Origin: Patiria pectinifera
Taxonomy: Eukaryota > Echinodermata > Asteroidea > Valvatida > Asterinidae
Direction: 5' to 3'
Length of the DNA stretch: 64,000 nucleotides
Assembly (NCBI GenBank): GCA_029964075.1
Contig: CM057138.1
Coordinates: 4,954,932 to 5,018,931, forward strand
Both the position numbers and the translations under genes were made by a program. The number at the start of each line of letters is the position of its first letter. Position 1 is the first letter of the stretch. The notes under the pieces are model-generated. The model was not told where the DNA came from and did not search any database. It saw only the letters and a program-made list of their open reading frames with translations. This document shows positions 1-15,100 of this stretch, one piece after another.

Positions 1-38
1 GTCCACCAGTGTTGGGTCTAGAAACTCACAACACTTAC

Positions 39-160
39 CACTCTGCATATGTCATGACGTTCATATTTGTAAACCAGTCCACAAATTCCGACAACTGATT
101 GATGCAGTAATTTTTGGCCGCGTTCTGAAGGAGTTTGATCTGGGCTATCACCTCAAATTC
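39..160 (-). CDS. RalGDS-like gene, exon 11 (RasGEF C-terminal helices)
   Basis: Residues 452-491 plus two bases. [18 protein letters not shown] and FVDWFTNM correspond to the last RasGEF helices. The donor GAGTG|GTAAGT is strong. The next exon lies beyond the window. Confidence 0.92.
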
Positions 161-3100
161 CTGCAGAGAAAAAACAAAAAAACAAACACACAAAGTTGTT
201 ACAAACCTTTTCTATGTTGGAGGCAGAGTTGTAGTCAGACTGTTTGTGATGGATCACAGACACATCACAAGTCTGGTCACAAGTAAATTACAAGTCACAA
301 GACTTGGGACTGGATGACTTGTGATGACATTGATGACTTGTGATGGACTTACGATGGACTTTGGATGGACTTGTGATGGGCTTGTGATGGACTTTGGATG
401 GACTTGAGATTGGCTTGTGATGGACTTGTGATGGGTTTATGATGGGTTTGTGATTGGCTTGTGATGGACTTGTGATGGACTTGTAATGGACGTGTGATGG
501 ATTTATGATGGGTTTTCGATGGGCTTGTCATAAGCTTGTGATGGACTTGTGATTGATTTGTGAGGACTTGTGATGGACTTGTGATGGACTGTGATCATCA
601 CATGTACCTCTACTACAAAATTGGCTGTAGGCAAAAGAGCATTTTTTTCCCCTTGATTTTTATCAAACTTTTACATCGTTGGGAAGCCATTTTGAATTGA
701 ATCTATCTAATATACCTTTGTGGTTAAACACAATTCTATAATTCTGTAAGTGTGTAAAAGATAGGCAGGCTTGACGTTTTGACTCAGTTTTTCAGATGTC
801 TGTTTAAGATTGCCCCCTTACCTTCCGCTTCTTTTCGAAGTTGATGAGGCCGTCCCCGATCGTGTCTGAGTTGGCCACGTCGATCTTGATCAGGTCCGTC
901 AGGAACGTGCCTAGATAGGGCACGGTGCCGTGCATGCGAGCCTGGAGACAAAAATGGGCCAAAAGGTTAATGCTAAAGGGGCTCTGGTGTTCCCCAGTCG
1001 TTAAAGGTGTATTTTTTGAAGCTGTATTATCTCCTATTGAAAGTACAAGTCCATTTGGATTGAAACTTGGTGTTTACATACAGGGTGAGTCACAAAAAAA
1101 AATAAACCCAAATGTCGAGACCATTATTTTAGTGAAGTTCTGCATGTTGCTCTTCCAAAATCTAGGATACGAAAGCCCAATTCGTAAGCTTCATTTTAGT
1201 ACAAGAATCATTCAAATCACTCATGTACTTTTCAAGTTACGGAATTTTAAACACAACCACCGTTTTAAAGTTCTGTCCACGGAACACAAAAAGGTAAGTG
1301 TTCTTTAAGCAAAACAAAAACAAATCACATAGGGATGTGTGTGAATTGTTTCGTTTTGCTGAAAGAACGCACACTTTTTTTTGTGATATGTGGAAAGAAC
1401 TTTAAAACGGTGGTTGCGTTTAAAATTCCGTAACTTCAAAGGTACTTGAGTGATTGGAATGATTCTTGTACTAACAGAAAGCTTATGAATTGGGCTTTCA
1501 TATCCTAGATTTTGGAAGTGCTACATGCAGAATTTCACTAAAACAAAAGTCCCGACATTTGGTTTTCGCTTTTTTTTACTCACCCTGTAGAGCGGGATGT
1601 GTCCAAACCAAATAGTATTCAGACAAGCACTAGTCAGAGATCCCAAAATTTGTGCATTCATTTTCTCAAATAAGGGTTCCCACCACTTTAGGAAAACAAA
1701 AATTCCCGGAGTTTTCCCTGGCATTTCCCTGGGAAGTTTCCAAATTTCCATGAGAAATATTTTCATACATGTATTTAACGAGGACACATGGCACAATATA
1801 CACAACAAAGTGCTGAAAACCTTTTCCTTGAGTTTTCCTTGATTTGTGGTGTTTTTCCCCCAAATTCCCTGAGTTTTCCCAGATTTGTGGTGTTTCCCAA
1901 AAATTCCCCGAGTTTTTCCTGACCGGAAAACTGGAAACTTAAGGTTTTCCTTGAACCCTGCAAACATATAGTATGAGCTGAAACTTCAATAGGTTAGTTA
2001 TTATGTAAAATAAAATATACCATAAGATAGAATTTGCGTCGGAGCGATGTAAATCAATATTAGGTTTTGCCCTTCACCGACGTATAACACACTGAGAACA
2101 CAGTGTTCATACATCGGTGAAGGACAAAACTTAATATTGATTTCAAAATTTAAAAAAAAAAGGATGTTCAAAACCTAACCTGTTGAAGTTTCAGCTCGGT
2201 GGAAATGACACTTTTGGAGGAAACAGTGAAAAACCGTCGAACATTTTTATCATGAAACAGGATTTCGTCAATAGAACTCTATGTTTCCAAGAATCAGTCG
2301 ACTGACTGATCGTTGGAAATCACCTACATGTACATATCTTGATTTCTTCTAAATGACAAGCTAGCCAAATGGAATAATTTCACAGGATGTTTAATACCAG
2401 TACGATCATTAATCCAAGTAAGCTTTTTGATAATAATTTTCTACTTTTGGGATAAATGCAAATGATCCTATATGTTTTTAAAAAGGAACTACTTGTATAA
2501 ACTCACATGTTCTCGTCTGTGGCCTGTGGCTTTCTCGTTGCTCAGTCTGCGCACCAGATTTAGGATCGGCTTCCGGGAAATCCGGGGGGAGTCTACGCAG
2601 GCAAATTTGGCCGTTCCCTCCTAGAAATACACCACCGACAGGAAATGTCAAATCAAGAGCCCAGCTGGACCCAATTTCATGAAACAGACAACATCACATA
2701 CAAAATTTTCGTGCTAAGCAAGAATAAAATGACTACCAGTCATAGGCAGTATACGCTGCATGACTTTTTGACCGGTGACTTGTTTGTGCTTAGCAAAATG
2801 CTTTCCGTGCTTAATAGCGGATAATCGAGGCAGTGTCCAAATTACGCATTTTATGGCTGCGGCTAGAAATTGCACACGTGCCTATGGAAGCAGCTACAGC
2901 AACTTCCCATAGACCCATGTGTGTAATTTTTTAGCCGTAGCCAACGAGGTAATTCGGACTAGGCCCAAATTTAATGCAAGTGTTAAGCACAGAAATCTGC
3001 TCAGCGCGGAAAATTTCTGCTTAGCAGATTAAGATTACCAGCTAAAATTGTGCACTGTATGTGCTGCTGGTGGCTGGTTCCCGACAGATTTTCACTTAGC

Positions 3101-6100
3101 ATGTAAATCTGGTAAGCGATATTTGCTGCTGAAGTCCTGGGCCCTATGTCATTGCTCCGCTTACCGTTATATGCTTACTGTAGCAGAAAATTCCCTGCTT
3201 ACGATAAAGGATTTCACGGGTTATAGTGAGGAATTTTTGGCTTCTGCGCATGCGTACATCCCGCAACTAAGGACTCTGTGCTTACTGGGTTTTTAGCGCA
3301 TTATTTTTTTTCTGCTATCGCTGTTAGCATGAAATGGTGATCGTAAGTGTTATAAAAAGGAAGTGTGATGTCCATGACAGCACCAATTAACCATATCTGA
3401 TTAATGCTTCAGAGAAATGATGCAAAAAAACTCCTAGTCTGTAATCTTCTTGACCATTACTTGATGGTGGATGTACAAGGTTTGGAAAAATACATTCGTC
3501 ACGGACATTACACAACATTGGGATCGCCTATACATGTAGAAGCGTCTGACTTTTGACCTTAAATGATATTTTTTTCACAGAGAGCTTTTTAAGCAGAAAA
3601 ATATTGTGTAGGAAAAAAAAATGCTTAGAAAATTTATGTGCTCAGCGGAGAACCAGTTACTGGCAAAATGCAGCGTATGACATGTTGGCCGGTAACCGTT
3701 TTGTACTAAGCAACGATTTTCCATGCTTTACAATTTTTGTGACTGTCAAAAAATTACCATAGATAAATTTTGAACTCAAAAGATCTAATTTCTACAAGAA
3801 ATCTTCAGAAAAAAATCCGGTTTCATTTTCTATACCCTTAGGCAACCCCCACACATCTAAAAATAATTTGGTGGATCGGAGTTTCCCACTTCCTGTACAC
3901 GATAATCCCAATTTCCGGCGTAGGGCTAGGAGCGATTTAAAACCTCTAGATATTATCTTGAAAGCGTGGGGATTTTCTGTACCATCAGCTACCCAGTTCT
4001 AAATATTGCTTGGTCATTGTTCATTCGTTTTTCAAAAAAATGGCAATTTCTTCTTCTTCTTTTTTTGAGGGGGGGGGGGGGCGAGATGGGGGGAACGAGG
4101 GAATTCATTCCTGCAAACTACTCGCTACAACTAAAGAATGGTCCGCTCATTTTTGCAAACAAATTAACACGATTATAAGATGGAATTTGTTTTGGTTTTT
4201 TTTGCGTCGGGATGATATAAATCAAATTAGGTTTTGCCCTTCACCGACGTTTAAACACTGTATACTCAGTGTGTTACCTCCCGAGTGAAAGTTCGATTTG
4301 AGCTGGTTTGAATCTGATGTTAATTTCGATTCAGATTAACATGATTACTGAAAATGTAAACGTTGCCAGAAATCACGGTTTTTATATAGACGAATCCGTG
4401 AACGTGATCACTGTTCACCCACGAGCCCCCTTCAATGGAGGAATAATTGTTCACGCTATTGTACAAAGCAACTGCCCCATGACAGATTATCTGAACAATA
4501 GCTAGCGCAACGCTTTCGCCATTGAAGGGGGCTCCGTAATAGAATGGATTGGTCTATGCTAAGCATAATGGATGCAGGCAGAATTTTCTTTTCCCAAACC
4601 ACATCCATATACATGGTTGTTTAGCGCCCTCTACGATACTTTTATGATAGGTACGCAGGTATATTAAATTTTTTCCCCAGGATTTGGTGTGAAGTGCGAT
4701 AGCTCAGTTGATAGGGGATGTGATTTTGCACTGCGAGGTTGTGGGTTCGAGTCACCGTTTTGTACCCAAAATTTTCTAATCTGAGGCTTCGGAGGATTTT
4801 TTTTGAAAAGGGAAACAAAGTCCGAATTTTATAACCTTCGAATTCATTTCTTTTTTTTTTATAATTTTATTATATTTTCTTCTCATATTTTTAGAGAAGT
4901 AAAGTCCAAAACGCCAAAGCGTACACCCATATGGGGATGTTGTTTGGGGAAAAAAAATGTGCGGCTTGCCAACCCTTCGGCATTAAGCGTGAGACTCGCG
5001 CATTTCAGGTTATTCTCACGGTCTCACGCCCACACGGGATAAATAAAAAAAAATTTAAAAAAAACTTGAAAATGATGTTTAAATGATGATCTTTTGTTAA
5101 ACAAATTGCTTAAATTAGTCAGAAAAAGCACCACAGAGCATCTAGAATCAAAAAAATTTCGGGGCCCTTCAGCCATCCCCGAACCCCACGCCGTTAGGGC
5201 TTCGTGCTTCGCATTCGTATCAGTTCTGATCAATCTCCATCGCCAGGAGTCTCAATCTCAGCTATTACTCGAAGTTGGTAGCCCTGTACCAACCTTACCA
5301 TCTTTATGTGGAACTGACAACAAAACAGGTCCACATAACGCAGGTTGTGTGAACGTTACGTCGACTAAAGCCAGGTCCACATAAGGTAACCGGCTTTTAC
5401 TCAGCAACTATTTTCCGTGCTTTGCAATTTTTTGTGACTGTCAACAAATTCCATGGCTAAATTTTGAACTCAAAAGATCTAAATTCTATAAGAGAAGTTT
5501 TTCAAAAAAAAAAATCCTCTTTCTTTTTTATGTTCCCCTAGGCAAGCCCCACACATCTATGGAACACATCAATGCCTCTGGAAAACAGGTTTTAGAGGCA
5601 TTTTGGGGTTAGGGTCATCTGTTGCAAAATGAAGAGGAACACTCAAGGAAATCAGGATAAAATATTTGGGTTGAGAGAGTTTTCACAGTGTGAGTAAACT
5701 ATTTTTTTCCTCTGGTTTTTCTCAACTGTGCCAAAACAAAGGAATGTCCACATAGGGTATGTAATGTAAACATCCGTGTGGGTGCCTGCGATGTTAATGG
5801 GGTTTAATACAAAGTTTGAAAATTGGGGTAAGAAAATCCATGTACAGTGAATTTGTTTCCATTTTGCACTAATTTTCCTTTTGTTTTACAATTTTTTCCA
5901 TTTATTGGTTTTATTGTGGCCTACCTTCATCAGAAGTTCTCGACTCATCTCAAAGTTGTTGTCGTCCATGAATATACTGGCGAGATCTTCAAAGAGGAGA
6001 ACGTGTGCCCTGGAAAAGACAAAAAAAACCACCAAAACAAAGTTGACAGCATTTTTCTCTCTTCCAGCAACGCAAATGTCTGCGTATTAAAAAAGGCAAC

Positions 6101-9100
6101 TTATCCACTGAGACAAATCTCTTGTACGAATCTCCACGAATATGCACAAATAGCCACGAATAACACTACGAATAAATACGGTTGTCCTACGGATGTCCCA
6201 CGGTTGCACTACGGATGAATTTTCATGACGGTTCTCCACGGAAGATATGAGCAGTTTAAAACTTCCGTAGCCCCTCAACGAATACCCAAGGAAGATGACG
6301 GATAACCACGGATGAACTAAGGATGAATACGGTACTCCCACGGTTTATCACAAATTTCAAACCGTGGAGATCCGTGGCTCCAAACTGTGAATGTGTGACT
6401 TGGGCTTAATTTTTGAAAAGTAAATCCCATTCCCCATGGGCGAATGGGACTTTTTGAGGCCCGGCGTAAATGGGAGCAATACGAAGGTCACATGATGTGA
6501 GTTCCACCAATCAAGTGACAAGGCTCTGTATGTCAGTTTTATCATTGTTCCTGTTACCTTGGTACTGCGCTCCAGACTTTCTTGAGCCGGTAAACAGGGT
6601 GGGTCTGCAGTCCAGAGATGATCGCTTTGGCCGAGGAAAAGTTCTTCATCTCTCGACACACCTGGGGAAGAAAAGTTAACAACTTATTGAAACCTTACCA
6701 AATGACTTGTGACATGTGCATTGTGACTATCTTGTGATCGACTAGTGATCTACTTGTGATTGTCTTGTGACTGACTTGTAATTGTCTTGTGACTGACTTG
6801 TGATCAACTTGTGAGTTTCTTATGACTGACTTGTGATTGTCTTGTGACTGAATCGTGATCAACTGGTGAGTTCCTTGTGACTGACTTGTGATTGTCTTGT
6901 GATCGACTTGTGATCAACTTGTGATCAACTTGCGATTGACTTGTGCTCGACTTGTGATCGACTAGTGATCTACTTTTGAGTTTCTTATGACTGACTTGTG
7001 ATTGTCTTGTGACTGAATCGTGATTAACTGGTGAGTTCCTTGTGACTGACTTGTGATTGTCTTGTGATCGACTTGTGATCAACTTGTGATCGACTAGTGC
7101 TCGACTTGTGATCGACGAGTGATCTACTTGTGATTGTCTTGTGAATGACTTGTAATTGTCTTGTGACTGACTTGTGATCAACTGATGAGTTTCTTGTAAC
7201 TGACTTGTGATTGTCTTGTGATCGACTTATGATCAACTTGTGAACGACTTGTGATCGCCTTGTGATTGTCTTGTGATTGACTTGTGATTGTCTTCAGATT
7301 GTCTTGTGATCGACTTGTGATTGTCTAGTGACTGACCAGTGATCAACTTATGATTCCCTTGTGACTGACTTGTGATCTACTGGTACCAGTACTTGTCACT
7401 GACTACCTACATAAATTTCATGTTTTGCATACATTCTTTCAGATACATGCACCAATGATCTCCTAGCAAAAGCTGAATAGCGCCCTCTATTCCCATGCAC
7501 AAATCAAATAGTAAATTTGATTTCTTGGAGCTGACGAGCCCAAAAGTCTGCTAAGCACAGACAATTTAAGCTAAGCAGAAATAGGGTAACCCGCCAAAAT
7601 GTCATGTGATGTCACTGAATGATAGCTGGTTCCCGGCTAAACTGGGAATAGCTCATGATTTTGCCTAGCAATATTTCCTGTTAAGCAGGCCATCAAAAAT
7701 CGAACTCACATGATGTCTGACCAAAAATAGTGTCGTGTACAATGTAACCACAAAAAACCCTCATAATCCTTTGCATCCTGACAGCAGATTTGCAGAGCTT
7801 GCGACCCAAAACGGTGTTGAACAACCACAACAAAATCCCAATATCCCCTGCATTTCTTATCAACTGGAGATTTGCCGATCTCGATCTGAGTCATCGATTC
7901 ATTGTTCCAGGTAACATGTTTCAACAAACTACAGCCAGCTTGCAACATCTGTGGTTGGTCTATTTTGAGGTTTCTAGTCTGTGAGTCATGGGTCCAAAAA
8001 CCTGCCAACAGACAGAAGCGCAGCTTATGCAATTTGCACCAAGGGATCATGTTATACATTTGCTCTTCTTGGGTATGCTACAATTTAGTGTTACTAGAAA
8101 AACAGCATTTTTTTTTTTTAAATAAAAGCTATTTTTCTGGGTGAAATTTGAAAATGGCATTGCGAGAGGCACATGTAAAAGGCTCTTAATCGGTAAATTA
8201 AAATGATTTAAATGATTTAAAAAACTTTGAGCTAACTTGTGCCACTTCGATCCACTTCTTGATTATGGCCGCCCGGTCGTGTGGTTTCATCGTCTTGTCC
8301 TCGATGACGGTCGTCATCACGCGGTTCGAGACGTCGTTGAACTGCGTCACCGTCGCTTTAACCGAGGCGACGTCGTGATAGCTGTCGATTTTCTTGCTGC
8401 GCCGCGACCACATGCCGCCCAGGCAGTGCTGTAGGTTGACTTTCCTAAACAGGTCCTGGAGGGACAAAAGTTTATGATAAAAAATGGCACTTCACTTTTG
8501 ACAGCAGTGGAATTCGAACCTACAACCTCAAAAATATTGTACCAAAGGTGGACCGAGGACTTCGTGCAGAAGTACATGTAACCCCTTAAATGTACGAAAG
8601 AGAGAGTTGGGGGGGGGGGGCCCACCGGGAGACAAAGAAGGCATTGCCAACAACGCCTGCCGCTCAAGCAAAGACGCTATGGCTTTGTGCACATTCAAAA
8701 TAAATTAAACGCGTGTACTTCGCGCTATACACCAACCAGTACGTGCACGCGGGATTTCGTCATTATTTTTTTTAACTACTACAAAACAATTTGTTCAAGC
8801 TACCTGGCCAGGCAGTTGTATTTCAGCGGACCAATTTAAGATCTAAGAAATCAATATAACTGAAGCAGTATTCAACCTCCAACCTTTTAAAGGGAATATA
8901 CAACATTTGCAAACATCGAAAAATAAAACTACCAAGTTTTTAAGAAATAGGCCTACCCTACTAGGATGTTGGTAAATGACAGTCTAAAGCATCCTGTAAA
9001 ATAATGGCACCTGGTGTGAAGTCATTTTTTTGAATGGTATTTTTGTATACATTTCCAACGGTGGTCGGCCGACCACCGTTGGAAAAACCTAACTATTTTT

Positions 9101-12100
9101 CAACTACTGCTCCAACTTTACACTTTTTTCCGTCCAAATTTTGTTTGCTATTGGTTACATGTTCATGAACGGGTGCAGGCCAGCTAGACTGGTTCCCTTA
9201 CCTTACAATTTTCCGACATCTATAAATTGATCCATTTTAACTTTAGTGGAGTCAAGGAACCAGACTACTTGAACATTTTTGTTGTTCTTGGTTTTTCCAG
9301 CATTTGCGAACACAAAACTTCAAACATGTCACTGTAACAATATTCGATCTATTATACTAACCCCTCAAATAGTACATTTCTGAAAATTACAGCAAAAGCC
9401 AATGATGTACATTCCCTTTAAAAACTGTTACAGAGTTCTACCAACTGTATCCCTACAATTCTGTATGAAGCAGGATTCCAACCTGGAACCTTTGAAAAAC
9501 TGTTCCAGAGTTCTATCAACTGTATCCCTACAATTTTATCTGCAGCTGGATTCGAACCTGCAACTCCTTAAAATCTCATACTGGAGTTCTATCGACGATA
9601 GCACTACAACTTTGTCTGACAACAAGCAATCGTCTAAAAGACAAAGCATTTGTTGATTTTTACTTACTGCGTCCATATAGGTGAGTTGTTGCGCCAGAAG
9701 CCCGCTCTTGACGTTTTTGATGTCCATGAACATGTTGTCCATCATAACGCCGTCCACTTCGTCGCACATGCTAGCCTGGAATGCCAACTGGTTGCTCATC
9801 TCTGCGAATGAAACAATGGAAAAAAGCACACTATCAGGGAAGTGCCAGGCTACTTTTATTTTTGAAATTTTAAAATGGGGTGTAGAGTGCCGTTTCAAAA
9901 AAAAAGCCATCTCAAGTCCATAAAGAGTCCGTCATAAGCCCTCACAAGTCCTCACGAGTTTTTACAGGTCTTCACATGTCCTCAAAAGACCTCACAAGTC
10001 CTAACAAGTCCATCAGAGGTCCTCACACATCCCGAAAAGCCTTCAGGAGTCCTCACAAGTTCTTACAAGCCTTCACAAAGTCCTCACATGTCCTCACAAG
10101 TCCATCAGAAGTCCATCACAGGTCCTCACAAGTCCATTACAAGTCTTCATAAGACCTTCCAAGTCCCTCACAAGTCCTCACAAGCCCATCACAAGTCCTC
10201 ACAAGTCCATCAGAGGTCCTCACACATCCTGAAAAGCCTTCAGGAGTCCTCACAAGTTCTTACAAGCCTTCACAAAGTCCTCACATGTCCTCACAAGTCC
10301 ATCACAGGTCCTCACAAGTCCATTACAAGCCTTCACAAAGTCCTCACATGTCCTCACAAGTCCATCAGAAGTCCATCACAGGTCCTCACAAGTCCATTAC
10401 AAGTCTTCATAAGACCTTCCAAGTCACTCACAAGTCCTCACAAACCCATGATAAGTCATCACAAAAAGTCCATCATAAAGGTTTTCACAAGTCCGGTCTC
10501 AAGTCAAGTCACAAACTGTTCAATGGAACTGTGACAAAGACATCCTGCCGTGACAAGTAACTCAGCTGTAACAGTGTGACCGGCTAATATTGGTCATATT
10601 TTACTCCAAGATCTTTACATATATTTGTTTATATCTTCTGTGCACATAGCAAGTTCCTGTGGATACCACCTCTGTGAAACAAACCCAGATTTTAAATCTC
10701 AAAACCGTTTTGAAAACTTTCACTTCTAGTTAGCCAATCTCGGTCTCATCTTTATTGACATCCTGTCGGCCAGGTTCGTCAAGGTCACACACCCAGGGTA
10801 GGCAAAAACTGTCTCTTCCTTGGCGTGATTAACACTTCAGATTTTGGAGTTTTGCCAAAACCCTTGCACTCCCAATAAAGGACCAGGGCACTTCCTTCCT
10901 ACACCAGGAAAAGTCTGGTTTTTGAAAGCCAAGGTTAGCAGTTTATAACGTTGTTGGAATCATTTCCTTTTCATGCGTTTTGTTTGTTTGCAATAATAAC
11001 ATCACTTAAAATCCAAAGAAGAATGGTCAAAACCCAACCTGTTGAAGTTTCAGCTCGGTGGATGTTACACTTTTTTCGAGAAGACAGTGAAAAACCATGC
11101 ACATGACTTTTTGATCACGAAACTTGATTTCATTTAACCCTAACTACGAGGCACTTTTGCTAGGACGCAACCTCAATCCTGAGAAATCCTCCCACTGCCT
11201 CCATGTAAAAATTGCATACAGCCTCAATCCTGCAAAACCACTGCCTCAATCCGGCAAAATCCTCCAGCAATCACTGTCAATATGTTGAGGCAGAGCCAGT
11301 GACATCGGGCTCCTGGAGCAGTGCGGCGGATTTAAAGTAGAATCTAGGCTTAAATTTATGCACTGCTGAGCATAAATACCACAAGGTCTGGCCCAAGACC
11401 TTGACACAGTGCATCCTCCAAAATCAGCCACACATTTTTGCCATATAACCTCCATCCTGCAAAATCCTCCATTTTGCAAAGAGGATTTCGGAGGATTTGT
11501 TAAGGTTAGGGTTAGCAGAACTCTTTATTTCCAACGATCAGTCAAATGATCATATTAAGTGTGATTCTGCATACTCGATAGTTAAGATTACATTTTTGTA
11601 ACACTGCAACTTTGAAAAAGTTATGGTTTTGCATTTTCATGCCACGATGAATTGATTCCGTCTGCCCCTGGACTCTGCATACAAAAACAAGCACTGATTT
11701 TAAGCACGGCCAGGCACCAGACTATCCCGTACCTAATTAAAATGTGGAAAAAATTTTAACACACGAAAAATGCACCAGTACCAGGGTGAAAGAGCAGCTA
11801 GTGGGAGCATACTGCTCAACGCCATGAGGACAAGGTTGAAATGCTTACCATTTTCCTTAGCTTCCTCCTTGAAGAAATCCATCCTTCTTCTCGCTCGTTC
11901 CCCCAGCTCCAGATCGAAGACCTCCCTGGCAAAGTCTTGCAGTAGGCTGAGGCAGGGGTAGTTGGGCGGCTCCCTGAAGTCATCCAAATTCTCGTCCAAC
12001 CACATCAAAATGACTGAGCGGATGTTCCTGCATCAAAAAAATTAATTCAAGTAAAAACAAATATTTAAAAAAAACATTTTCGTCAGGGCATTTTTCAAAA

Positions 12101-15100
12101 AAGGAAGGAGGCGTTTCTTTTTTTTTCCACCCAAGATGGCGGATTTTCCAAGCTGGCGAATGGATTCTCTGGCATTTGCTTCTTATAGTTTCGTATCCAT
12201 AGGAGCTGTCACCCTTTCTACCAGATTTTGAACTTGTTTACATACATGTACATGGGGCACATACATGTAGGTGTAGCCAGTAAGGGGGGGGGGGGGGGTT
12301 TAGGGGGAATTTACTCCCCCCATATTTTGCAGAGACTTCCCTTTTCCATTCAAATGCCCCTTTTTTCACAAGTGCGTTACCCCCGCCCCAATATTGAATA
12401 GTTGTAAAGAGTGCCCTTCTTTTAAGTAAGATTTGAGGCTTTGCATGGTGAAGATACTAAATAATGAAGGTTTGCGGAAACACCATGTGCGAATAATTTC
12501 TCAACTAAGAGAATGGTTCTGAAAAGAACCAGAGGTATAAACTCTGCCCTTCTTTTGTTAACAAGTGCCCCTGTGTCTGAACAAAACTTCACAGGGTGAT
12601 TCATTCATTCATTCACTCATTTTTGTTTTACCAATGGATGAAAACAACACAAAATATATAACAACACAGAAAAATACATTATGAAAGGAAGTACTGTTAC
12701 ATGTATGTACATGTACATGTATAATGTCCGTGACAGAGCCAATTTAACCATGGTATCTATGTTTGTAATTAATGATGCAGAGAAATGATCTAAAACTCCT
12801 AGTCTGTAATCTCCTTGATCATTACTAGATGATGGATGTACAAGATTTGAAAAAGATATTTTCAGATTTATTCACTGAGCTCTTAAAAGCTCTAGTGCCC
12901 TGCTCACAGACATTACATAGCCCTGGAATTTTCCTCACATAATGTTCTTAATTATGGTACTGAATTTTTTTTTCAGTTTTCAAAAAACAATTCAGAAAAT
13001 AGTCAATGGAACCATGGTGAGTAATATCATAACTAACCATATCTGTAGTCTAGAGCACATTTCCAGGGTCAGCGAAAAGTCAAACAGGGAAGTACCGGTA
13101 CATGTTGCAACAGACCAATAAGATAATAGTGTCACATGCATTAACCACACAACCATTTTATTCTGATAGCCGGAACCTGAGAGTACTCAAACCGACAGAC
13201 CAACCTAAAATAAACACTCTGTTTCCTGAGTGTTTAATAGGACAGAATGTTAAATGTGGATCACTGCACTGTGAATCATATAGATGAGAGTTGTGTTAAA
13301 TCATTATTTCTCCGAATTTGTTTTGCAAAACTGAATTAATTTCCATCCACAATAGTGAAATATTGAATGATGGAATATTGTATCTACATGTATGGAGTAT
13401 ATTTAAATTTGAAGTATTTGTACACCGTCCATAATAATATGGAAGATCTAGACAATTTTATTTTGGGAGGGGCTAGTGATCGACTTGTAACAGACTTGTG
13501 CCTTGAGAGCATTATAAGATGTGCTTGTGACTGGCTTGTGATTGACTTGTGACTGACTTGTGATTGGCTTGTGATGTACTTGTGATTGGCTTATGATTGA
13601 CTTGTGATTGGCTTGTGATTGACCTATGACTAAATTGTGAATACATTTGTGTTTGACATAAGAACGGCTTACGATTTGTCTTGTTACTGCGTTGTGATTT
13701 ACTTGTTACTGACTTGTGATTGGCTTGTGATGTGCTTGTAATTGGCTTATGATTGATGTGTGATTGGCTTGTGACTGGCTTATGACTTAACTATTATTGA
13801 CTTGTATTTGACTTCTGAACAACAGCTTAAGATGTGTTTTGTTAGTGGGCTTGTGATCGACTTGTGATTGGCTTGTGATGTACTTGTGATTTGCTTGTGA
13901 TAGGCTTGTGACTAACTTGTGATTTGCTTGTGATTAACCTGCAACTGACTACAGACTGGCCTATGATTTAAATGTGATTGACTTGTGAATGGCTTGCAAT
14001 TTGTCTCGTGATTGACTTGTGATTGACTTGCTGTTTTCTTGGGATTTACTTTGCGAAAGTCTTGTGACTGTCATGTCACTGACTTGCGATTGAACTGTGC
14101 TTAACTTGTGATTCACTTATGATTGACTTGTGATTACTTATGATTGACTTATGATTGATTTGTGACTAACTTGCAATTTCATTCTGATGAGACATGTGAT
14201 TGGCTTCACTGCAACTCGAGTTTTGTCAGAATCATTTATCTGTGGATTTTAACTTTATTTCGAAAATTGAGAGAACGATGTGTACAAACAAGTTACACGT
14301 ATGTGCAAGATCGCGGACTGGTTGCACACATCCGCAATATGTAAACCATTCTTCAAAAACAATGCCAGAAAGTTGCCCTACTTACAGCAGGATATCCACA
14401 GAACCCAAGATCCGGAACTTAGACACCACATCAAGGACAATTACGCACTCGATAGGGAATGAAAGTTTATTAACCAACTCATTGCGACCACTGTTGCAAA
14501 ATCCCAGGAAATTTCCATCGGTAATTTGTGGAATAGGCCCTATAATGGGGACTTTTGGGAAACTAAAAAGAAATATGAGCCATTCAGCAAATTTAGGGTC
14601 CAAAAAGGTTGTTAAAGGTACCGATACATGAAGCGCAGCCAATTAGAGATGTGTAATATTCAGTCACCATGGCCAGTTAGTTTAAAGGGAATATACAACA
14701 TTTGCAAACATCGAAAAATAAGACTACCAAGTTTTTACGAAACAGCTTACTAGGATGTTGGTAAATGACAGTCTAAAGTATCCTGTAAAATTATGGCACC
14801 TGGTGCCAAGTCATTTTCAAGAAAATTGTATTTTTGTATACATTTCCAACAATGGTCGGCCAACCACCATTGGAAAAACCTAACTATTTTTCAACTACTG
14901 CTCCAGATTTACAATTTTTTCAGTCCAAGTTTTGTTTGCTGTTGGTTACATGTTCTTGAACGGGTGCAGGCCAGCTAGACTGGTTCCCTTACACCTTACA
15001 ATTTTCCGACATCTATAAATTGATCCATTTTATCTTTAGTGGAGTCAGGGAACCAGACTACTTAAACATTTTTGTTTTTCTTGGTTTTTCAAGCATTTTC

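Noticed and set aside
1521..1967. 148-residue minus-strand frame and its overlapping frames
   Set aside because: They cross a foldback element and the TTTTCC repeat, with no family resemblance.
6804..7236. Long minus-strand frames rich in Ser/His/Asp/Gln (up to 125 residues)
   Set aside because: They run through the 11-bp minisatellite. Because 11 is not a multiple of 3 the array has the same content in all frames, so open frames are expected by repetition.
10088..10534. 148-residue plus-strand frame (HKSSQVHH-type)
   Set aside because: Also translation of the 11-bp array (array 3), with no conserved domain.
14382..14470. Extra Ral GEF exon with a GTAAGT-like donor near 14395
   Set aside because: The frame has no RasGEF_N similarity, and no acceptor with matching phase was found.
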